A stretch of DNA of 5,459 nucleotides from Thermoleophilia bacterium (GTDB lineage Bacteria > Actinomycetota > Thermoleophilia > Miltoncostaeales > Miltoncostaeaceae), in NCBI GenBank assembly GCA_017882555.1, contig JADGPH010000219.1, positions 1-5,459 on the forward strand, in the 5' to 3' direction. The translations under genes were made by a program, and so were the position numbers. This document shows positions 1-5,459 of the stretch, piece after piece. The notes beneath the pieces are model-generated. The model was given only the letters and a program-made list of their open reading frames with translations, did no database searches and had not been told where the DNA came from. Numbering within the stretch: position 1 is the first letter of the stretch; each line of letters begins with the position of its first letter.

Positions 1-903
1 AAGAATCAGGCCGAGTGGAGTGCAAACACCCGGCGCGTACGTCGGTCACTGGTGGAGCGGTGGATCGTCCCACAAATCGGCGAAGTGCGCCTGCGACAGC
101 TCGGGACCGCTCGTGTGCGCGACTGGCGTGCGCAGGTCCTCAACGGGGGCGCGTCGCCGACTCAGGCGAACCACGCCTTGAGCGTGTTGTCGGCGGCCCT
201 TGGCAAGGCGGTCGATGACGGCTTGTTGCCGAAGAATCCGTGCGCGCCCGTCCGCAAGGTCGGCAGGACCGCGCCCGTGCGTCCTCGAGCGCTCGTGCCG
301 GCTGAAATCGAGGCGATCCGCGCCCAGCTCCCAACCCAGGCTGACATCGTGGCGTGGTCGCTGATGGCTTACGGCGGGTTGCGCCCGTCAGAGGCGCTGG
401 CCGTACGCTGGGGAGATTTCGAGGGCGCGATCTTGGTCGTCGACGCGATGAAGACGCTACGTCGGCGAGCCGTGGAGATCGTCGCGCCCCTGGCTGATGA
501 CCTCGAGGTCTTGCGACCCGTGGATGCGTTGGCGGGCGATCTCGTGGTGACCTCGCCGCAGGGACTCCCCGTGAATCTCAACAACTGGCGTCGGCGGGTG
601 TTCCTGCCCGCTTGCGGGCGTGCCGGAATCGACGCCGACCCCAAAGACGGCCGCACGAGCTGCATCAGCCTGATGGTCCACGAGGGCCGATCGCTGGCGT
701 ATGTGGCGGCGTCGGTCGGAAACTCTGCGCGGGTGATCTCCGACCACTACTTGCACGTGTTGCGCGCGGTCGAATTGGGACACCGAACGCCGATGGCCGA
801 CGCGATCTATGCCGCTCGTTGCGGAACTGGTGTGCGCCCGGTGTGCGCCAACGGCTCGGTGATAGATCTAGGGCAAGCCCGCAAAAACAGAAAACGCGCC
901 TGA
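1..903 (+). CDS. Tyrosine-type site-specific integrase (phage integrase family), 5' end off window
   Basis: This enzyme cuts and rejoins DNA at attachment sites through a phosphotyrosine intermediate, and would integrate or excise the element that carries it. The frame is open from base 1, and the residues before the GTG at 52 (WSANTRRVRRSL) already read as the core-binding domain, so the true start is upstream; 300 residues are visible. Residues 1 to about 90 are the helical core-binding domain, with the typical WIVPQIG motif. The catalytic domain follows from about 98. Visible catalytic positions are Arg128 (GGLRPSEAL), Lys151 on the beta-hairpin, Lys215 and Arg218 (PKDGR), Asn241 (VGNSA) and nucleophile Tyr250 (DHYLHV). 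The usual His of HxxR is Lys, a known alternative; Asn at the His/Trp position is less usual. The gene ends 20 bases before a convergent tRNA-Gly gene, the probable integration target. Family assignment is firm; activity and the element type are inferred. Confidence 0.9.
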   Translation, partial: KNQAEWSANTRRVRRSLVERWIVPQIGEVRLRQLGTARVRDWRAQVLNGGASPTQANHALSVLSAALGKAVDDGLLPKNPCAPVRKVGRTAPVRPRALVPAEIEAIRAQLPTQADIVAWSLMAYGGLRPSEALAVRWGDFEGAILVVDAMKTLRRRAVEIVAPLADDLEVLRPVDALAGDLVVTSPQGLPVNLNNWRRRVFLPACGRAGIDADPKDGRTSCISLMVHEGRSLAYVAASVGNSARVISDHYLHVLRAVELGHRTPMADAIYAARCGTGVRPVCANGSVIDLGQARKNRKRA

Positions 904-918
904 TTTACAGGCGCTTTC
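883..918 (-). terminator. Probable Rho-independent terminator of tRNA-Gly, spanning the integrase stop
   Basis: A perfect 7-bp inverted repeat, GCGCCTG (896-902) and CAGGCGC (908-914), encloses a 5-base loop ATTTA. Read on the - strand it is followed by a T-rich run (TTTT, CTG, TTTTT, from 894 down to 883), the classic intrinsic terminator layout, 10 bases past the tRNA 3' end. On the + strand it is followed only by TTTC, so it may also weakly end integrase transcription. The integrase TGA (901-903) sits across the stem and loop. Termination activity is inferred. Confidence 0.6.
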
Positions 919-923
919 ACAAG

Positions 924-960
924 AGCGGGAGACGGGGCTCGAACCCGCGACATTCAGCTT
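924..960. other. Putative attachment site (att) in the 3' half of tRNA-Gly
   Basis: Integrases of this family commonly recombine within the 3' end of a tRNA gene, so that the element supplies a copy of the tRNA end and the gene stays intact. Here the integrase gene abuts the tRNA 3' end, and the tRNA is intact. The att core should therefore lie somewhere in the T arm and acceptor stem, possibly reaching the anticodon loop. The second copy would be outside the window on the left, so the exact core cannot be set. Inferred from gene order only. Confidence 0.4.
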
Positions 961-997
961 GGAAGGCTGACGCTCTAGCCAACTGAGCTACTCCCGC
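924..997 (-). tRNA. tRNA-Gly, anticodon UCC
   Basis: The - strand folds as a complete 74-base cloverleaf. The 7-bp acceptor stem is GCGGGAG with CTCCCGC, and the D stem is GCTC/GAGC. The anticodon stem is TCAGC/GCTGA with loop CTTCCAA, whose anticodon TCC lies at 961-963 on the + strand. The T arm has loop TTCGAGC and one G-T pair at the base of its stem. The discriminator base is T (924), as in E. coli tRNA-Gly. It reads GGA and, by wobble, GGG codons. CCA is not encoded (the next bases are CTT), so it must be added by CCA transferase. The 5' end is 17 bases after the stop of the upstream GGDEF/HD-GYP gene, so it is either read through from that gene or has a promoter inside its 3' end. Its 3' half is the likely integration target of the adjacent integrase. 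Confidence 0.95.
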
Positions 998-1014
998 GTT
1001 CCTGACGTACCTTA

Positions 1015-3174
1015 TCAAGCAGTCGCCGGCTGCCCGGAGTCTGAGACCGGCATCGTTTCACGCACCCGCTGCGCCATGACGCGCACCGCATCGGGCCAGA
1101 ACTGCGTACCGGCGCAACGCTCCAGTTCGGCAAGCGCATCGATCGGGTCACGCGTCTGCGCATAGCTGCTGCGAGCTGTCGTCATCACGTCCCAGGCGTC
1201 GGCCACTCCGATGATGCGCGCACCCTCGGAGATGTCATATCCGGACATCGCATACGGGTACCCGGTGCCGTCCCAGCGCTCATGGTGCTGGCGGATCCAG
1301 TCTTGCTGGGTGTGATCGAGTGATTCCACCGCGATCTCAGCGCCGAGAGTCGTGTGGCGCTTGATTTGTTCAAACTCGTCGGGATCCAGGCGCCCTTGCT
1401 TGAGCAGGATCGCATCAGGGATGCCGACCTTGCCGATGTCGTGCAGCAGCGCGGCATCGCGCAGGCGCAGGGCGTCCGCGGGACTCCAGCCGAGGCGTGC
1501 GGCCAGATCGCACGAGATGTCGGCGACCCGTTCGGAGTGGGCGAGCGTCCCGGGGTCCTTCGCATCAACTGCACGTGCGAGTGCCCGCAACGCGGCCATC
1601 GACTGGTCACGCTGGATGCGTCGGGCCCGCTCATCGGCGGACAGGGTCTCGACCGTCTCGGGAGAGAACATGAAGGTCTGGTCGCGACCGTGTGATTTCG
1701 CCCAGTACAAGGCGCTGTCGGCCATCTGCACGAGTTCCTCGGCTGATCCGTGAGCGGTTTCCAGATCGCAGACTCCCGCCGACAGCGAGATCGAAATTCC
1801 CTGGGGCATCGGCGTCGCCGAGACCTTCCGTCGGGCCCGCTCAATCGCTTCGACGGCGCTGTCGAGATCCGATTCAGGGAGGATCCACGCAAACTCTTCG
1901 CCACCGACGCGTCCGATGAGCTCGTCGCGACGGATACAGGACGTCAGGCGATCGGCGACCTCAACCAAGATTGCGTCTCCGATCGGGTGCCCGTGCGCGT
2001 CGTTGAGACGCTTGAAGTGATCGAGATCGAGGATGGCAAGGCTGACCGGGCGTCCGTAACGGCGCGAGCGAGCCACCTCAATCGCAAGGCGCTCGTGGAA
2101 GGCGCGGTGGTTTGGCAGACCGGTCAGCGCGTCGGTGAGCGCTTGGCTGGCCAGGCGGGCACGAGTTTGGTCTGCCGTGACGGCGATCGCGACCACATCG
2201 GCGATACGGGTCAGCTGGCTCTCGGTCTCTTCTCCGATCGGCGCGTTGGTGCGTGTGGCGGCCATGACCACGCCCCAGACCATGTCGTCGACGTGGATCG
2301 GCGCCGCCGCGGATGCGACGAACCCGAGCGCAGGCGACGGAGCACCCGTCACGGCGTCGAGCCGCGCGTAGCTCGCGATGCGTCCGGCGAGATCCTCATC
2401 ACAGACACGGCGCAACAGGCGCGCCTGCTCGAGTGGGATGCAGTCTCCGGCAATCAGGCGCGGGTGGGGATCATGGACGCCGACGACCGTGCATTGTCGG
2501 TCCGCGAAACGCCCCACGAGCGCACACTCGGCACCCGTGAGATCGGCGATCTCACCGGCCGACGCGGCCATGACCTTCTCAAATGAATCGCCGCGAGCAG
2601 CCGCGATCGCGATGCGTTGCATGGCGGCGTATTCGGCGGTATGACGGTCTGCGCGCAGCGCGTGCTCGGCGAGTTGGCGATCATGGGCGATCCGCTCGCG
2701 GGCCTCGGTCCCGGTCACGATCAGGTGCGCCGGGTGACCCGGTCCCGCGGGAACGCTCCTGAGCTGCATATCGACTGGCACGGGGCCGTCGGAGGTCGTG
2801 AGCAGCGTTACCGTCACGCTCACCGGCCCTCGCGTGGCGTGCGCGGTGCGCCACGCCTCGCGGAGCGCTGGGCGGTCGTCGGCGTGAACGAACTCGGTGG
2901 GCCGCAGGTCGTCCGGGATCGGACCCACGATGCCCAGGAGCGCGTGGCCGTCGTGGTTACACATCGCGATGCGTCCCCGGGCATCGATCACGACGACCAA
3001 ATCATCGGCGCGTTCGGCGACCGACACACAAAGTTGCGCCCACCGGGTGTCGCGTTCGAGCCGCAGTGGGTCCGGGTGCACGGCGCGGTCCTGACGCGCC
3101 TCAGCGAGGTCGATCAGATCCGCGATGTTCGGCCGAGGCGGGGCGTCGTCGAACGAGGATGAGGAGGAATCCAT
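1015..3174 (-). CDS. Bifunctional cyclic-di-GMP protein: PAS-GAF-GGDEF-HD-GYP
   Basis: The protein has 719 residues, no signal peptide and no membrane segment, so it is probably a cytosolic sensor-enzyme. Domain order is PAS (about 45-155), a short linker helix, GAF (about 180-335), GGDEF (about 342-505) and HD-GYP (about 525-705). The cyclase half keeps DALTGLPNHRAF, the metal Asp in LDLDHFK (Asp385) and the signature GGEEF (424-428). The feedback-inhibition I-site is Arg-Arg-Asp-Glu (415-418) rather than RxxD. The phosphodiesterase half keeps the HD pair in LLHDIGK (578-579), GIPD, a His in KRHTTLG, HHERWDGTGYP (630-640) and an Asp in GVADAWD. GGDEF makes c-di-GMP from two GTP and HD-GYP degrades it, so PAS and GAF ligands may set the balance; this is inference. 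I chose the ATG at 3174; a GTG at 3222 would add 16 residues, and neither has a clear ribosome site. It ends in tandem stops, TGA then TAA. Domains are certain; net activity is unknown. Confidence 0.93.
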   Translation of the reverse strand: MDSSSSSFDDAPPRPNIADLIDLAEARQDRAVHPDPLRLERDTRWAQLCVSVAERADDLVVVIDARGRIAMCNHDGHALLGIVGPIPDDLRPTEFVHADDRPALREAWRTAHATRGPVSVTVTLLTTSDGPVPVDMQLRSVPAGPGHPAHLIVTGTEARERIAHDRQLAEHALRADRHTAEYAAMQRIAIAAARGDSFEKVMAASAGEIADLTGAECALVGRFADRQCTVVGVHDPHPRLIAGDCIPLEQARLLRRVCDEDLAGRIASYARLDAVTGAPSPALGFVASAAAPIHVDDMVWGVVMAATRTNAPIGEETESQLTRIADVVAIAVTADQTRARLASQALTDALTGLPNHRAFHERLAIEVARSRRYGRPVSLAILDLDHFKRLNDAHGHPIGDAILVEVADRLTSCIRRDELIGRVGGEEFAWILPESDLDSAVEAIERARRKVSATPMPQGISISLSAGVCDLETAHGSAEELVQMADSALYWAKSHGRDQTFMFSPETVETLSADERARRIQRDQSMAALRALARAVDAKDPGTLAHSERVADISCDLAARLGWSPADALRLRDAALLHDIGKVGIPDAILLKQGRLDPDEFEQIKRHTTLGAEIAVESLDHTQQDWIRQHHERWDGTGYPYAMSGYDISEGARIIGVADAWDVMTTARSSYAQTRDPIDALAELERCAGTQFWPDAVRVMAQRVRETMPVSDSGQPATA

Positions 3175-3500
3175 CCCGGACTTAATCGGCGCAGTCCCAC
3201 GGGAACTGTAGGACCCGTGCACAATCCGTCGAGCGTACGGTTGCGCGCAAAGACGCTCCGAGCGGCAGGTTCGGGGATGAGCTCGGCGACGATCTTGCGA
3301 GCCCGGCGCGTCTCATGGGGCGATCCGACCGACAGCCTGGTCGTCTGCGACGTCGCCGTGATGGGTCTGCGGATGTCGCGCGCGGTGTTGGGAGGTCCAT
3401 ATCGCTGCCACCGGTTCCGGCCTGGCGGTATGTGACATGCACGGGAGTTGGCCGGGCCCCATGAACTCGAGCGGCTCGGCAGAGCGGGTCCCGCGGAGGG
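3175..3500. other. Gap between the dehydrogenase and GGDEF/HD-GYP genes, no recognisable gene
   Basis: About 330 bases lie between the dehydrogenase stop and the chosen GGDEF start. Short reading frames exist on both strands: a 41-codon - strand frame from the ATG at 3438, a second - strand frame overlapping its stop as ATGA at 3316, and a + strand frame at 3217-3435. None has a ribosome site or a recognisable protein motif. No T-tailed hairpin follows the dehydrogenase stop. The gap should hold the promoter of the GGDEF/HD-GYP gene, and could also hold gene remains. Confidence 0.5.
3205..3232 (-). promoter_or_regulatory. Weak candidate promoter for the GGDEF/HD-GYP gene
   Basis: On the - strand, TCGACG (3232-3227) and TACAGT (3210-3205) are separated by 16 bases and each matches the sigma-70-type consensus at 4 of 6 positions. 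Transcription would start about 20-25 bases before the ATG at 3174, which would favour that start over the GTG at 3222. Such matches arise easily by chance, so this is only a suggestion. Confidence 0.2.
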
Positions 3501-4940
3501 TCATGCCTCCGGGATGTTCAGGATCACCAGGCGTTGCTCGCACATGCTGCGGACCGCGTAATGCGGCCCTTCGCGGGTGTTGCCGCTCTCCTTGATGCCG
3601 CCGTACGGCTGCTGGTCGGCGCGAAATGTCGGCGTCTCGTTGATGATGACCCCGGCAAACTCCAGTTGTCGGGCCCACGCGAGGGCAGCGTCGGTTCGAC
3701 GGGTGAAGATTGCGGCCTGGAGGCCGAAGGGTGTCGCGTTGCAGAGCGCGATGGCTCCGTCGATCGCGTGGTACGAGGCAACCCCCACGACTGGCCCGAA
3801 AACCTCGCGGCAGGTGACGTTCATCGTCGGGGTTATGCCGTCGAGCACCGTGGGCTCGAGCAGTCCGCCGCGCGATCGCCCCCCGGTGAGAATCTTGGCC
3901 CCGGCAGCAACGGCCTCATCGATCCAGTCCCGTACGCGCTGGTACGACTCAGGGGTGATCACCGGGCCCACGTCGGTCGCTTCGTCTGCGGGGTCGCCGA
4001 CGACCAGGCGCTCGACGGCGCCGGCCAGCTTGGCGCAGAACTCGTCGTGGATCCGTTCCTGGACGTAGATCCGTTGGACGCTGATGCACGACTGGCCGGC
4101 GTGCGTGAAGCCCGAACTCGCGATCTTGGCGGCGGCCGTGTCGAGGTCGGCGTCCTCGGTGACGATCACTGGCGTCGAGTTTCCGAGTTCGAGGGCCACG
4201 TGCTTGCGGGGAACCCGCTCGCGGATGCCCCAGCCCACGGGCGCGGAGCCGGTAAACGAGATCATCGCCACGTCGGGATGCTCGACGAGTGCAGTGCCCA
4301 CCGTGGGACCGTCCCCGGTCACGACACCCAGCGCCCCCGCGGGGAGGCCTGCATCGGCCAGAGCTTCGGCCAGCAGCAGGGCTGACAGGGGGGTCTTCTC
4401 GGCGGGCTTGAGCACCACCGGGCACCCCGCCGCGATTGCCGGTGCCACCTTATGTGCCACGAGGTTCAGCGGAAAATTGAACGGGGTAATGGCACCGACG
4501 ATGCCGATCGGGGCATACACGACAAAACCGATCTTGCCGGCGCCGGCCGCGGACGCGCCCAGGGGCACCATCTCGCCTGCCAGCGTCCGGGCCTCAGCGG
4601 CGGAGAAGGTCAGCGTGTCGACACATCGCATCACCTCGCCGCGCGCCTGGCGGATCGGCTTGCCGGCTTCCGCGCAGATCACTTGGGCAAACCGCTCGGC
4701 GCGATCGGCCACGAGGTGGGCGGCCCGCTCCAGAATGCGGGCGCGGTCGGCCGCCGGGAGTGGCGGAAGGTGACGGGCCGCATCGCGGACGGCGCGATCG
4801 ATCTCCGCGGAACCCCCGGTGGAGACCTCGGCGATGAGCTCGCCCGAATACGGACTGCGGACGGCGATGGTCCCGGAGCCGGCGACAAAGCGACCGCCCA
4901 AGAAGAGCCCGGTAGGACCTGACAGCGGGCTCGGGATCAT
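3501..4940 (-). CDS. NAD(P)-dependent aldehyde dehydrogenase superfamily protein
   Basis: It oxidises an aldehyde to a carboxylic acid with NAD(P)+ in the cytosol; the substrate cannot be read from the sequence. From the ATG at 4940 it has 479 residues, normal for the superfamily. Visible landmarks are PFNFP with the oxyanion-hole Asn155, VVLKPAEKTP with cofactor-binding Lys178, FTGSAPVG in the Rossmann region, the general base Glu251 in ALELGNSTP, nucleophile Cys285 in HAGQSC, and Glu379 in REVFGPV. The ISVQRIYV stretch after the Cys and the C-terminal PYGGIKESG resemble the lactaldehyde or glyceraldehyde-3-phosphate dehydrogenase-like branch, which is a weak hint. ELGNS replaces the commoner ELGGK, with Asn for the second Gly. 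The start was chosen because the fold begins at once (LFLGGRFVAG). The frame stays open upstream to 5042, but that extension lies within nfo and does not look like part of this fold. nfo stops 7 bases upstream; no clear ribosome site is seen, so translational coupling is likely. Confidence 0.93.
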   Translation of the reverse strand: MIPSPLSGPTGLFLGGRFVAGSGTIAVRSPYSGELIAEVSTGGSAEIDRAVRDAARHLPPLPAADRARILERAAHLVADRAERFAQVICAEAGKPIRQARGEVMRCVDTLTFSAAEARTLAGEMVPLGASAAGAGKIGFVVYAPIGIVGAITPFNFPLNLVAHKVAPAIAAGCPVVLKPAEKTPLSALLLAEALADAGLPAGALGVVTGDGPTVGTALVEHPDVAMISFTGSAPVGWGIRERVPRKHVALELGNSTPVIVTEDADLDTAAAKIASSGFTHAGQSCISVQRIYVQERIHDEFCAKLAGAVERLVVGDPADEATDVGPVITPESYQRVRDWIDEAVAAGAKILTGGRSRGGLLEPTVLDGITPTMNVTCREVFGPVVGVASYHAIDGAIALCNATPFGLQAAIFTRRTDAALAWARQLEFAGVIINETPTFRADQQPYGGIKESGNTREGPHYAVRSMCEQRLVILNIPEA

Positions 4941-4947
4941 GGGAGTG

Positions 4948-5459
4948 CTACCGCGCTCCACTGCCGGCCCGCGCGGCCAGGCCTTCGGCCCGAAACTCGC
5001 GCGCGCGGCGCATGTTCTCGAGGTCCGGTCCGGTGCCGTCAATCCCCGGGACTTCCAGAATAACCGGAAGATCCTGAAGCTCGCGTGCGCTGAGGATCCG
5101 GCGCATGCCCTCGGCGCCGATCAGTCCGTCGCCGAGGTTCTCATGGCGGTCGCGGTTGGATCCGAACTCCGTCATCGAGTCGTTGAGGTGCAGGCAGCGC
5201 AGTTGGGCGATCCCGAGCGCCTGATCGAACTCATCCAGTACACGCTCGATGCCGCCGGGTTCGTGGATCGGATAGCCGCTGGCAAACAGATGCTGGGTAT
5301 CCAGGCAGACGCCGAGTCGGGTCGGGTTGCCAACGCGGTCCCAGACGGCCTGCAGTTGGGCAAATGTGCGCCCGATCGTGTCGCCGGCCCCGGCGGTGTT
5401 CTCCAGGTACACCCCGCAGGTACCCGGCGCGGCCGCAAACGCCGCTGCGATCCCGCTGG
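4948..5459 (-). CDS. nfo: Endonuclease IV (deoxyribonuclease IV, AP endonuclease), 5' end off window
   Basis: Endonuclease IV cuts the DNA backbone 5' of abasic sites in base-excision repair, using a three-zinc centre in a TIM barrel. The 169 visible residues are about the C-terminal 60 per cent of a typical protein of about 280. Metal-ligand motifs of the family appear in order: Glu19 in YLENTAG, Asp53 and His56 in CLDTQH, His90 in HLNDS, Asp103 and His105 in GSNRDRH, and Glu135 in VILEVPG. By comparison with E. coli Nfo these correspond to Glu145, Asp179, His182, His216, Asp229, His231 and Glu261; the two N-terminal His ligands must lie off the window. The protein ends in a short Ala/Arg-rich tail. 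The TAG stop is 7 bases before the aldehyde dehydrogenase ATG, suggesting one transcript. A sugar-phosphate isomerase of the same fold is unlikely given GSxxDRHENLGDG. Confidence 0.93.
   Translation of the reverse strand, partial: SGIAAAFAAAPGTCGVYLENTAGAGDTIGRTFAQLQAVWDRVGNPTRLGVCLDTQHLFASGYPIHEPGGIERVLDEFDQALGIAQLRCLHLNDSMTEFGSNRDRHENLGDGLIGAEGMRRILSARELQDLPVILEVPGIDGTGPDLENMRRAREFRAEGLAARAGSGAR

Noticed and set aside
612..986. + strand open frame running through the end of the integrase and into the tRNA
   Set aside because: It is out of frame with the integrase and crosses a complete tRNA gene, so it is not a credible protein.
1750..2586. + strand open frame (278 codons) opposite the GGDEF/HD-GYP gene
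   Set aside because: It is a shadow of the GAF-GGDEF coding region; the opposite strand carries clear family motifs.
3182..3442. Two short - strand frames with an ATGA stop-start overlap in the gap
   Set aside because: The arrangement looks like coupled small genes, but there is no ribosome site, the second product is a low-complexity Arg/Ser-rich string, and no family is recognisable.
3466..3500. Possible terminator after the aldehyde dehydrogenase
   Set aside because: Only short G+C hairpins such as CGAGC/GCTCG with a tiny loop are present and no T-run follows, so an intrinsic terminator is not supported.
3534..4385. Long + strand open frame (283 codons) opposite the aldehyde dehydrogenase
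   Set aside because: It is antisense to a gene with all expected dehydrogenase motifs, and its translation shows no known motif. Long antisense frames are common in high-GC DNA.
4941..5042. 34-residue N-terminal extension of the aldehyde dehydrogenase
   Set aside because: It lies inside the nfo coding region in another frame, and the dehydrogenase fold begins right after the ATG at 4940.

Overview
The window is high-GC bacterial DNA, roughly two thirds G+C by eye. An actinobacterium is the best guess, for three reasons: the composition, a PAS-GAF-GGDEF-HD-GYP signalling protein, and a tRNA gene whose 3' CCA is not encoded. No sequence here fixes the taxon.

From left to right: bases 1-903 (+ strand) hold the C-terminal 300 residues of a tyrosine-type site-specific integrase whose start lies off the left edge. 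It runs head-on into a tRNA-Gly(UCC) gene at 924-997 (- strand). Only 20 bases separate the integrase stop from the tRNA 3' end, and a hairpin that looks like the tRNA terminator spans the integrase stop codon. This is the usual arrangement at the end of an integrated element that uses a tRNA 3' end as its attachment site. I infer that DNA left of about 925-960 belongs to a mobile element and DNA to the right is resident chromosome.

Everything right of the junction reads on the - strand. In transcription order this is: the C-terminal part of endonuclease IV (nfo, entering from the right edge); an aldehyde dehydrogenase that starts 7 bases after the nfo stop and is probably co-transcribed with it; a gap of about 330 bases with no recognisable gene; a 719-residue cytosolic cyclic-di-GMP protein carrying both a diguanylate cyclase (GGDEF) and a phosphodiesterase (HD-GYP) domain; and the tRNA-Gly gene 17 bases behind it.

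The genes do not form one pathway. nfo is base-excision DNA repair, the dehydrogenase is of unknown aldehyde specificity, and the GGDEF/HD-GYP protein is second-messenger turnover. I found no CRISPR array, insertion sequence or clearly novel system. The most informative feature is the integrase/tRNA junction, because it predicts the unseen cargo to the left of this window.
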